A DNA stretch of 37,098 nt from Candidatus Peribacteria bacterium (GTDB lineage Bacteria > Patescibacteriota > Gracilibacteria > UBA1369 > LOWO2-01-FULL-3). Position 1 is the first letter of the stretch. Each line of letters starts with the position of its first letter. The position numbers were made by a program, and so were the translations under genes. The DNA lies in contig CALRHQ010000002.1 of the NCBI GenBank assembly GCA_943359415.1, positions 1 to 37,098 of the forward strand. Direction: 5' to 3'. Under the pieces are notes generated by a model, which searched no databases, had not been told where the DNA came from, and worked only from the letters and a program-made list of their open reading frames with translations. Positions 1-7,161 of the stretch are shown here, piece by piece.

Positions 1-2
1 TC

Positions 3-1637
3 ATGGCAAAGCAAATTAGATTTGGAGATGATGCAAGACAAAGACTTTTGGCTGGTGTTGAAAAATTGGCGAAGGCGGTAAAAATTACACTAGGACCTAA
101 AGGACGAAATGTGGTTTTGGACAAGAAATATGGCTCACCTTTGATTACGAATGATGGCGTGACTATAGCAAAAGAAATTGAACTTCCGGATGCTTATGAA
201 AATATGGGTGTTCAGATGGTGAAGGAAGTTGCGACACGTACAAATGATGTTGCCGGAGATGGTACTACGACTGCGACTGTGCTTGCTGAAGCCATTATCA
301 AGGAAGGTCTTCGAAATCTTACGGCTGGTGCAAATCCAATGAAGCTAAAAAGCGGTATCGAAAAAGCTGTTAAACATCTTACAAAAGCTTTGAGCGAAAT
401 GGCTATCGATGTCGGAAATAGCAAAGAAATGATTCAGCAGGTTGCGACGATTTCTGCGCAAGATGCAGAGGTTGGAAAGCTTATCGCTGAGATTATGGAA
501 ATGGTTGGAAATGAAGGGGTTGTGCAGGTTGAAGAATCTCAAACAATGGGGCTTACAAAAGAAGTTGTGGAAGGAATGCAATTTGATAACGGATATATTT
601 CTGCATATTTCGTGACTGATCATTCTAGGATGGAGGCCGTGTATGATGATGCGAAAATTTTGATTACGGACAAGAAAATTTCTTCAGTTCAAGAACTTAT
701 TCCTGTGCTTGAAAAAGTTGCGCAAAGTGGAAGAAAAGAAATCGTGATTATTGCGGAAGATGTTGATGGTGAAGCGCTTGCGACACTTGTTCTAAATAAA
801 CTTCGTGGGATTTTTAATATCCTTGCTGTAAAAGCTCCAGGCTTTGGAGAACGCAGGAAAGATATGCTGAAAGATCTTGCAGTTTTGACAGGAGGAACTG
901 TGATCAGTGATGAGATTGGGCTAAAACTTGAAAATGTAGAAATGGAACATCTTGGAGAAGCGAGAAAAGTTGTGTCTGATAAAGATAGTACTACGATCGT
1001 TGAAGGAAAAGGAAAGAAGAAGGCGATCGAGGAAAGAGTTGAAGAAATCAAGGCTGTGTTGTCGAAAGCAACTTCAGATTTTGACAAAGAAAAATTACAC
1101 GAAAGGTTGGCGAAACTTGGCGGAGGAATAGGGCTTATCAAGGTTGGTGCGGCAAGTGAGCTTGAACTAAAAGAAAAGAAACTTCGTATCGAAGATGCTT
1201 TGAATGCGACTCGTGCGGCCGTTGCTGAAGGAATTGTTTCCGGAGGTGGAGTTGCGTTACTTCTTGCTGGAAAAGCTTTGGAACATTTGAAGGGGGACTC
1301 TCAAGATGAAACTACTGGAATCAATATCATAAAGAGTGTTTTGTCGGCTCCATTAAGACAAATTGCTGAGAATGCTGGGAAAGAGGGAAGTGTTGTGATT
1401 GATAAAGTTTTGAGTGCGAAAGATGGTGTTGGTTATGATGCGGACAAAGATGAATATGTAGATATGGTGAAGGCTGGAATTATCGATCCAAAAATGGTCG
1501 TCCGTAGTGCTATAGAAAATGCTGCGAGTGTTGCTGCTATTTTCCTTACAATGGAAAGTGCGATTTGCGACATTCCTGAAGATAAAGATGGACAGGGTAA
1601 GTCAAACAAAGGTGGAGGGATGGACGACATGATGTAG
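3..1637 (+). CDS. groEL: Chaperonin GroEL (60 kDa)
   Basis: ATP-dependent cytosolic chaperonin that forms double heptameric rings and folds proteins with GroES. The 544 residues are the normal family length. The nucleotide-binding motifs GPKGRNVVLD (residues 31-40) and GDGTTTAT (85-92) are intact. The DALNATRAAVAEG segment carries the catalytic Asp near residue 398 and is followed by the conserved SGGG. The C-terminus has the Gly/Met-rich tail (GGGMDDMM). Only two bases precede the ATG, so its promoter and any groES lie outside the window. A hairpin begins two bases after the stop, and the next gene has its own promoter, so groEL probably ends its transcript here. Identification is certain. 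Confidence 0.98.
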   Translation: MAKQIRFGDDARQRLLAGVEKLAKAVKITLGPKGRNVVLDKKYGSPLITNDGVTIAKEIELPDAYENMGVQMVKEVATRTNDVAGDGTTTATVLAEAIIKEGLRNLTAGANPMKLKSGIEKAVKHLTKALSEMAIDVGNSKEMIQQVATISAQDAEVGKLIAEIMEMVGNEGVVQVEESQTMGLTKEVVEGMQFDNGYISAYFVTDHSRMEAVYDDAKILITDKKISSVQELIPVLEKVAQSGRKEIVIIAEDVDGEALATLVLNKLRGIFNILAVKAPGFGERRKDMLKDLAVLTGGTVISDEIGLKLENVEMEHLGEARKVVSDKDSTTIVEGKGKKKAIEERVEEIKAVLSKATSDFDKEKLHERLAKLGGGIGLIKVGAASELELKEKKLRIEDALNATRAAVAEGIVSGGGVALLLAGKALEHLKGDSQDETTGINIIKSVLSAPLRQIAENAGKEGSVVIDKVLSAKDGVGYDADKDEYVDMVKAGIIDPKMVVRSAIENAASVAAIFLTMESAICDIPEDKDGQGKSNKGGGMDDMM

Positions 1638-1639
1638 GG

Positions 1640-1683
1640 AAGATTTTGAGTAGACAGATCTCCTTTTTCCTTCTCAAAATCTT
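1640..1683 (+). terminator. Hairpin downstream of groEL
   Basis: The 11-bp arms AAGATTTTGAG (1640-1650) and CTCAAAATCTT (1673-1683) are perfect complements around a 22-nt loop containing a T-rich stretch. The hairpin starts two bases after the groEL stop. There is no long T-tract after the right arm, so it may stabilise the 3' end or terminate weakly. The right arm touches the -35 of the next promoter. Confidence 0.5.
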
Positions 1684-1711
1684 TGCAAAAATGTATTTGC
1701 CGTAGTATTAT
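1683..1711 (+). promoter_or_regulatory. Sigma70-type promoter for the 1740-5083 operon
   Basis: TTGCAA (1683-1688) and TATTAT (1706-1711) are separated by 17 bases. The predicted start near 1718 leaves an AT-rich leader of about 22 nt with no Shine-Dalgarno before the ATG at 1740. Confidence 0.5.
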
Positions 1712-1739
1712 TTTTGCGTGTAAATTTAAAATAAAAAAA

Positions 1740-3353
1740 ATGAGTATAAAAAAATATATTTCCAAATCTGTTTCGACTTTTTTGATCGTGGCTCTTTTGA
1801 TTGGATCGTTTGTGTATATGGCTTCTGTTGTCGCAATGGCTGCAGAATGGATTGGGGATGATGAAGAAATTCTTGATCATAATAAAGGTTTCGTGAGGAT
1901 GACTGCTGAAGAAAAGGCTGCGGCGGATGCGGTAGCAAGAGATGAGGCTGAGGCAAAAGCTGCTGAGGCTCCAACGGAAAAAGCGGCCGAAGAAGTTGTT
2001 GAAACTGTAGAAAGAACTACTGTTGAAGAAAAAGCGGCTGAAGAAGTTTACACGGAAAATACTACCAGATACCAGCCTCCTGTCGAAGAAGTGACGGTAG
2101 AAACTACTACACGAGAAGAGGTTGTAACTGAGGAATCTATTGTAGATGCTACAGAAAGAAATGAGGTTTCAGAAGAAACAAGTACGAGAGATGAGGTAGC
2201 GACGGAGCAGACTGCGTCAGAAGAAAGTTCTACTACTGAGGTTGTTGCTGTTGGTGTTTATACTGAAGAGGTAAGGGAAACTATTACAGATTCTTTGACG
2301 GATGCGATTGCTGATTCCGGTGGTGTGCCTGTTGAAGTGTATATTGGAAATGGTGAATATGCTCAATTATCAAGTGATTCTGACGTCGCGAAGCTTACTC
2401 AGATTGATAAAATGACTGATCAAGTTTCAAGAGATTGGAATAATAATGGAATTGTTGATTCTATTGAGGTTCAAACAACTGGAGAAATTACCTTTGATTC
2501 TACGAGAAAAAATGAAGCTGTGAAGGTGGCTGTTTATGGGAATGTTGCCACTGGAGAAACTGTCATAGTTTCTGTTCCTGAAACTATGACCAAAGGTACA
2601 ACTGCTCCACAGGTTGTTGGAGATAAACCTTTTTTGAAAACAAAAATCGAACCAAAATCAGGAGAAGATGCGAGTACTGTGAAAGATCAAACTTTGGAAA
2701 TTAAAATTTATGATGCAGATGATAAACTTGTTGAGGTTCAAACTGTAATAACTGATGAAAATGGAGTTGCCACTTATAATCCAAAAGTGTCTCTTCAAAA
2801 TGGAAATTATTCAACGACTACTACAAATAAGGCAGGTGAAGTTATTGCTGTTAAAGAACTGACGGTTGAGGCTGAAACTGTACCGTTGGCCCCTGTTATT
2901 GAATTTAAAGAAATGAATCCACGAACAAGTGATGCTCAAATGAATTCAACTGTGGGTGGATTTGCAGAGTTGAATTATGCTCAAGCTTCTGTGCTTGGAG
3001 CTGATGTATCTGTAAAGGAAGTTGATATAGTTCAGTATTTGCTTAGAGCTTATATTTATAAAATTTATCCTTATCTTGATCCGGAAAATCAAGATGCTGT
3101 TTTAGAGGCTGGTATCTCTGTTGTGAAAGGCGAAGTTCCAAAGGTTGTAGAAGGGTCTGCACCGGAGGGAACTGTTATTTTTGTCACTTGGAAAAGTATA
3201 GTTGGGTATTCTATCGTAATGGCTGATGCAAAAGGCAAATTCAAGGTTGAAGATCCAGGAGTTGCAAAAGGAAATCATGAAGTTATTGCCTTTGTATATG
3301 ATTCTAAAAAGAATCTTGTTGGAAATGCTACGTCAATATTATTCAAAAAATAA
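1740..3353 (+). CDS. Exported Glu/Thr/Val-rich protein with C-terminal Ig-like domains
   Basis: No specific family is recognised. I take the ATG at 1740 (537 residues) because it directly precedes a Sec-type signal: a basic SIKKYISKS start, a hydrophobic core (FLIVALLIGSFVYM) and small residues at VAMAAEW. The 19 codons upstream in frame overlap the predicted promoter. About 150 residues after the signal are acidic and low in complexity, rich in EEV, TTR and EKAAEE, and probably form an extended stalk. A DWNNNGIVDS segment resembles a thrombospondin-type-3/EF-hand calcium loop. The second half looks like two beta-sandwich or Ig-like domains, ending in FKK. It starts a tight operon with the tail-anchored gene, pyrH and frr. 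A cell-surface role is inferred. Confidence 0.85.
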   Translation: MSIKKYISKSVSTFLIVALLIGSFVYMASVVAMAAEWIGDDEEILDHNKGFVRMTAEEKAAADAVARDEAEAKAAEAPTEKAAEEVVETVERTTVEEKAAEEVYTENTTRYQPPVEEVTVETTTREEVVTEESIVDATERNEVSEETSTRDEVATEQTASEESSTTEVVAVGVYTEEVRETITDSLTDAIADSGGVPVEVYIGNGEYAQLSSDSDVAKLTQIDKMTDQVSRDWNNNGIVDSIEVQTTGEITFDSTRKNEAVKVAVYGNVATGETVIVSVPETMTKGTTAPQVVGDKPFLKTKIEPKSGEDASTVKDQTLEIKIYDADDKLVEVQTVITDENGVATYNPKVSLQNGNYSTTTTNKAGEVIAVKELTVEAETVPLAPVIEFKEMNPRTSDAQMNSTVGGFAELNYAQASVLGADVSVKEVDIVQYLLRAYIYKIYPYLDPENQDAVLEAGISVVKGEVPKVVEGSAPEGTVIFVTWKSIVGYSIVMADAKGKFKVEDPGVAKGNHEVIAFVYDSKKNLVGNATSILFKK

Positions 3354-3358
3354 GACTT

Positions 3359-3766
3359 ATGTATAAAGATGATGACATCATTGATTTAAGAGGAAAACGT
3401 CTAAAGGATGAGAACGTTGAGTTCCGTATAGGTCGTGAGACTACTATAGTTGGTGAGTCTGAAAATCGTGTTGCCAAAGAAGTAGGTGCTTCTTCTATTT
3501 CTGTTGCTGAAGAGGAAACGTCAAGGGTTAATGATAAAGTGAAAATTAAATTTGATAAATTTGTAAATCTTATCGCGACTCATGCATATGAAGATGTTGT
3601 GCGAAAACATGCTGATGATGATGTAATAATTTCTACTGATCTTTTGGCCGATATTGCGAATGCTCATGATGAAGAAGAAAGCGACACAGGTCATAAAATT
3701 CCGATGATCTTTATCATAGGAATTGCGCTTGGGATAGCTCTTACTTATATTTTGTTTAAGATGTAA
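3359..3766 (+). CDS. Small tail-anchored membrane protein, unknown function
   Basis: A 135-residue protein with no family I recognise. The first ~110 residues are polar and charged (many Asp, Glu, Arg), with no signal peptide. The last ~20 residues (MIFIIGIALGIALTYILFKM) form one transmembrane helix, so the protein is probably C-terminally anchored with its bulk in the cytoplasm. It starts 5 nt after the stop of the exported protein and ends 16 nt before pyrH, so the genes are very likely co-transcribed. There is no Shine-Dalgarno before the ATG. Antisense frames are shorter and lack family features. A function as partner of the upstream exported protein is only a guess from position. Confidence 0.8.
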   Translation: MYKDDDIIDLRGKRLKDENVEFRIGRETTIVGESENRVAKEVGASSISVAEEETSRVNDKVKIKFDKFVNLIATHAYEDVVRKHADDDVIISTDLLADIANAHDEEESDTGHKIPMIFIIGIALGIALTYILFKM

Positions 3767-3782
3767 TTCATAATTTATTAGA

Positions 3783-4499
3783 ATGCCAAAATTAAAATAT
3801 AAAAGAATTTTGTTGAAACTTTCCGGAGAGGTTTTCAAGGGGGATCTTCCTTCTGGAATTGATGGAGAAATTTTGATGAAATTTGCAAAGGATATAAAAA
3901 AACTTCAAGATCTTGGTGTACAAGTTGGGATTGTGATTGGTGGTGGAAATATTTGGAGATTTAGAGATTTTAAACATTTGAAACTTGATCGTGTTACGTC
4001 TGATTCTATCGGAATGATGGCGACATGTATGAATTCTTTAGCTCTTGAGAATGCACTAAAATATATAGGGGCCGATGTTCGCGCTGTGACAAATTTTCCT
4101 TGTGAAAAAGCTATGGAAACGTATGTCCCAAAACGTGCTCAACAACATTTGGATAAAGGCCGAATTGTGATTTTCGCAGGAGGAACAGGTCATCCGTTTT
4201 TCACTACTGATTCTGCTGCGGCACTTATGGCTCTTGAAACAGGATGTGAAGTGCTTTTGAAGGCTACAAAAGTTGACTATGTTTACGATAAAGATCCAAA
4301 AAAATTCAAAGATGCCAAGAAGTTTACGAAGATGACTTTTATGCAAGTTCTTGAGCGAAAACTCGAGGTTATGGATCTTACTTGTGCAAGTATGTGTATG
4401 GATGGAAATTTACCTATGATTGTTTTTAATCTGGAAAAATCAGGAAATATTGAAAAGGCCGTGAAAGGGGATACGATTGGAACTATTATTTCGAATTAA
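3783..4499 (+). CDS. pyrH: UMP kinase
   Basis: Cytosolic hexameric kinase that converts UMP to UDP with ATP, in pyrimidine nucleotide synthesis. The 238 residues match the family. Visible signatures are the N-terminal KLSGEVF phosphate-binding motif (residues 12-18), the GGGNIWR loop, GMMATCMNSLAL, the FAGGTGHPFFTTDSAAAL motif, and TKVDYVYDKDPKK in the ATP-binding half. frr follows after 23 nt, the classic pyrH-frr pair. The usual upstream rpsB-tsf genes are absent and two envelope genes stand there instead. There is no Shine-Dalgarno before the start. Confidence 0.97.
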   Translation: MPKLKYKRILLKLSGEVFKGDLPSGIDGEILMKFAKDIKKLQDLGVQVGIVIGGGNIWRFRDFKHLKLDRVTSDSIGMMATCMNSLALENALKYIGADVRAVTNFPCEKAMETYVPKRAQQHLDKGRIVIFAGGTGHPFFTTDSAAALMALETGCEVLLKATKVDYVYDKDPKKFKDAKKFTKMTFMQVLERKLEVMDLTCASMCMDGNLPMIVFNLEKSGNIEKAVKGDTIGTIISN

Positions 4500-4522
4500 A
4501 ATTATTAATTAACAAAATTTAT

Positions 4523-5083
4523 ATGACTACAGCTGAAGCGATTTCAAATGCGGCCAAAGAATTTGAAAAAATTGTTGTGCATTTGAAAGAAGAATTTTCA
4601 AGACTTCAAATCGGACGTGCGAGTCCTGGGCTTGTGGAAGGTGCAAATGTTGAAATGTATGGAGTGACGCAACCTTTAAAAAATATTGCTAATATTTCTA
4701 TTCCTGATGCAAGAAGCATTCTTATTCAACCTTGGGATAAAAGTGCACTTACTCATATTGAAAAGGCCATTCTTGGAATGGGAACAGGATTGAATCCTAC
4801 GAGTGATGGGATTTGTGTGAGAGTTCCGATTCCACCTTTAACTGAAGAAAGAAGGACTGATTTAACAAAACATGTAAAACGTCTTGCTGAGGATGCGAGA
4901 ATTTCTGTGAGAACAGCTAGGCAGGAGGTGCTTGGTATTTTTAAAAAATTAAAAGCGGATGATGAAATCACTGAAGATGATCTATTCTCTGCGGATAAAG
5001 CTTTGCAATTAAAAGTTGATGAAGTTAATGCAAAAATTGACGAAGTTACTGTGGCAAAAGAGAAAGACGTCATGACAGTGTGA
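4523..5083 (+). CDS. frr: Ribosome recycling factor
   Basis: Splits post-termination 70S ribosomes together with EF-G. The 186 residues match the family length. The RLQIGRASPGLVEG helix start, the domain II strand region VRVPIPPLTEERR, and the KRLAEDARISVRTARQE segment of the long three-helix bundle are all recognisable. It is the last gene of the operon beginning at 1740 and ends in TGA, which shows that UGA is a real stop in this genome. The A of that stop is the first base of a long inverted repeat. The leader before the ATG is AT-rich without Shine-Dalgarno. Confidence 0.97.
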   Translation: MTTAEAISNAAKEFEKIVVHLKEEFSRLQIGRASPGLVEGANVEMYGVTQPLKNIANISIPDARSILIQPWDKSALTHIEKAILGMGTGLNPTSDGICVRVPIPPLTEERRTDLTKHVKRLAEDARISVRTARQEVLGIFKKLKADDEITEDDLFSADKALQLKVDEVNAKIDEVTVAKEKDVMTV

Positions 5084-5200
5084 AACTTTTGTAAATCATT
5101 GATTACTGCGTCAACTTCGTCGTTCTTTTCCTCGCTGTACTGTAAGTACAGCTCGTCAAAAACTCCTTGTTTCCTTGTACTGAATGATTTAGAAAAGTTT
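5083..5200. repeat. Long inverted repeat with nested hairpin after frr
   Basis: The outer arms are 5083-5100 and 5183-5200: 18 bases each, complementary except for one G-G mismatch. Inside, GCTGTACT (5134-5141) and AGTACAGC (5145-5152) form an 8-bp hairpin with a GTA loop. The left arm begins on the last base of the frr stop codon. It could act as a terminator or 3'-end stabiliser for the pyrH-frr operon. The overall plan resembles the elements at 13887 and 22629, but the shared core modules of those two are absent. Confidence 0.75.
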
Positions 5201-5204
5201 CTTG

Positions 5205-5212
5205 TATAAAAT
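5205..5212 (+). promoter_or_regulatory. Possible -10 element of rseP
   Basis: TATAAAAT preceded by TG lies about 13 bases before the rseP ATG, just outside the inverted repeat. I see no good -35. If used, the leader would be only about 5-8 nt. Confidence 0.3.
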
Positions 5213-5224
5213 AACTTTATTCCT

Positions 5225-6856
5225 ATGTCTTATGTGTTTACCGCTATAATATTTGTTCTGATTTTCTCGTTACTTATTTTGATTCATGAGTTGGGGCATT
5301 TTTGGGCGGCCAAAAGGTCAGGTGTAAAAGTTGAAGAATTCGGACTTGGTCTTCCTCCAAAAATTTTTGGAAAAAGGATTGGTGAAACGCTGTATTCTTT
5401 GAATTGGATTCCTTTTGGAGGATTTGTGAGACTTTTTGGTGAAGATAGTTATGATCCAAGTATCTTAAAAAAGAAAAGAAGTTTTGCTGCGGCAAGCCCA
5501 CGAAATAGATTTAAAATTGCTTTTGCCGGAGTCTTTATGAATTTCTTTTTGGCTTGGGTGCTTTTGTCTATCGGTTTTTCTGTTGGCATGAAGCCACTTA
5601 TTGGACCTGATGAAGTTTTTGATTATGTTAGTTCAGGCCAAGTCCAGCTCATAGAAGGAATAAAAATTAAAGATGTCTCCAAGGATAGTTTAGCGGAATA
5701 TGTAGGGATGAAAAAAGATGATCTTCTCTATTTGTTGAACGGTAAAAATGTAGGGGAAGAATTTTTGATGAGATTAAATACGAATCCTGTAGGAACTTAT
5801 AAAGTGAAAAGGGGGACTGAAATCTTGTCTTATGATGTGACAAAAGAAATGGTTGAAAAAACTGGCCTTAAGTCTCTTGGAATTGTTTTAGGAGATAGTA
5901 CTGCGTTTCCGAGGGTTAAAGTTTTTCATGTTGATCCAGCAGGTTCGCATTATGCTTATGGATTTAGAGATGGTGATATTATTATTAGTGTAAATGGGAA
6001 ACAGGTTTTTGATGTTTACCAATTTGAATCTTTTGTTCGCGGAATAAGTGTCTTGGAATATGAAATTTATAGAGATGGTGAAAGACAAAAAGTTATAGTT
6101 GAAGCTTCTCAAGGTAGAAAAGTTATTGTCTCTGACGTGTTGGCGGAAAGCCCTGCGGCAAAGGCCGGCATTTTGCCTAGGGACGTTATTTTGTCTGTGA
6201 ATGGTAAGAATGTTACGGATAGTCTTGAATTGATAAATTACGTCGATCTTCATGCTGGAGAGTCTATTGCTTATGCTGTTGAGAGAGATGGAGTTAAACT
6301 GTTTTTTGAAATAACACCTAATGATGATAAAAAAATTGGAGTGCTTTTGTCGGAACTTATGACTTATGCGAGTTTTAAAGATATGAGTCTTTATAATGTG
6401 AATGTCGTTTCTTCCGTTGCTGAAGTTAGAGATGAAAAATATCCTGTAAACGAAGCTTTGTATAAGTCTTTCACGGAAATGGTGAAAGTGTCCAAACTTA
6501 CGGCTTCGGCTTTCGGATCTTTTGTCGGAGGATTTTTGACTAAAGGAGAAGTTCCGGATGGCGTTTCAGGGCCTGTTGGAATTGCGAGGATGACACATAC
6601 TTTTGCCCAAGAAGGAGCTATTTCTTTGATAAGGTTTGTTGCTGTTTTATCACTTAGCTTAGCCGTTATAAATCTGCTTCCTTTTCCTGGGCTTGATGGG
6701 GGAAGAATATTTTTTATTATCGGAGAAGTTGTTTTAGGCAGAAGAATAAGCCGAAAAGTTGAAGCAAAGATTCATGTTTTAGGATATTTTCTAATATTAC
6801 TTTTGATCTTTGTTGTTACCTATAGCGACATAGTTCGATTGGTAAAAGGTGTGTAG
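5225..6856 (+). CDS. rseP: Site-2 protease RseP-like, three PDZ-like domains
   Basis: Intramembrane zinc metalloprotease of family M50, which cleaves membrane-bound substrates such as anti-sigma factors after a first periplasmic cut. The zinc site HELGH is at residues 21-25 in the first membrane helix. The second site NLLPFPGLDGG is near residues 482-492, followed by a hydrophobic C-terminal segment. At 543 residues it is longer than E. coli RseP (about 450). The extra length is in the extracytoplasmic part, where I count three PDZ-like units, each with a GD(I/L) or RD(V)-type turn and an (V/L)NGK motif: about 137-177, 235-263 and 300-330. It is a single gene with a terminator behind it. Its substrate and any anti-sigma partner are not visible here. 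Confidence 0.95.
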   Translation: MSYVFTAIIFVLIFSLLILIHELGHFWAAKRSGVKVEEFGLGLPPKIFGKRIGETLYSLNWIPFGGFVRLFGEDSYDPSILKKKRSFAAASPRNRFKIAFAGVFMNFFLAWVLLSIGFSVGMKPLIGPDEVFDYVSSGQVQLIEGIKIKDVSKDSLAEYVGMKKDDLLYLLNGKNVGEEFLMRLNTNPVGTYKVKRGTEILSYDVTKEMVEKTGLKSLGIVLGDSTAFPRVKVFHVDPAGSHYAYGFRDGDIIISVNGKQVFDVYQFESFVRGISVLEYEIYRDGERQKVIVEASQGRKVIVSDVLAESPAAKAGILPRDVILSVNGKNVTDSLELINYVDLHAGESIAYAVERDGVKLFFEITPNDDKKIGVLLSELMTYASFKDMSLYNVNVVSSVAEVRDEKYPVNEALYKSFTEMVKVSKLTASAFGSFVGGFLTKGEVPDGVSGPVGIARMTHTFAQEGAISLIRFVAVLSLSLAVINLLPFPGLDGGRIFFIIGEVVLGRRISRKVEAKIHVLGYFLILLLIFVVTYSDIVRLVKGV

Positions 6857-6862
6857 TAGAAT

Positions 6863-6871
6863 TTTTCCACA
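6863..6871 (+). promoter_or_regulatory. DnaA-box-like site upstream of dnaA
   Basis: TTTTCCACA differs by one base from the DnaA box TTATCCACA. A second weaker site (TGTGGATGC, read on the minus strand as GCATCCACA) lies at 6894-6902 in the loop of the neighbouring hairpin. Both are about 260-300 bases before dnaA. No dense box cluster is evident. Confidence 0.3.
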
Positions 6872-6878
6872 TAAGATT

Positions 6879-6913
6879 ATCGTCGTTTTCCCTTGTGGAT
6901 GCGACGATTTTTG
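6879..6913 (+). terminator. Rho-independent terminator of rseP
   Basis: ATCGTCG (6879-6885) pairs with CGACGAT (6902-6908) and is followed directly by a T-run. It lies about 20 bases after the rseP stop. The 16-nt loop contains a DnaA-box-like sequence. Confidence 0.6.
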
Positions 6914-7161
6914 TTTGTGTGTTTTTTTAGGTTGCGGTGGTTGTCAAATATGTGATGTGGGATTATTGCGTTGAGTAAGGATGTGTTGTTTAATTGTGTG
7001 TTTTCCCTAAATGTTGTATGTCTGGTGTAGGAATTGTCTACTTGTAGTGGAGGGCTTATTTAAGGGTAAATCCCTTGTAGTTTATGGGTAAAATAAATAG
7101 TATTGGTGGTGCAAGAATTTTTTTGGAAAAATGTATTTCATACTATTTAATCTTTCCTATC
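6914..7161. other. GT-rich non-coding spacer before dnaA
   Basis: No convincing gene. The + strand is strikingly rich in G and T. A small hairpin AAGGG-TAAAT-CCCTT sits at 7062-7076, and the words CTTGTAGT/CCTTGTAGT recur around it. Together with the DnaA-box-like sites just upstream, it could be part of a replication origin or of dnaA control, but the evidence is thin. An in-frame extension of dnaA to an ATG at 7084 is possible but not conserved in the family. Confidence 0.35.

Noticed and set aside
689..1141. Antisense frame of 150 codons within groEL
   Set aside because: A Ser/Phe/Pro-rich shadow typical of the strand opposite a Glu/Lys-rich gene.
7084..7161. N-terminal extension of dnaA from the ATG at 7084
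   Set aside because: The added 26 residues have no counterpart in the family, and domain I begins exactly at the ATG at 7162.
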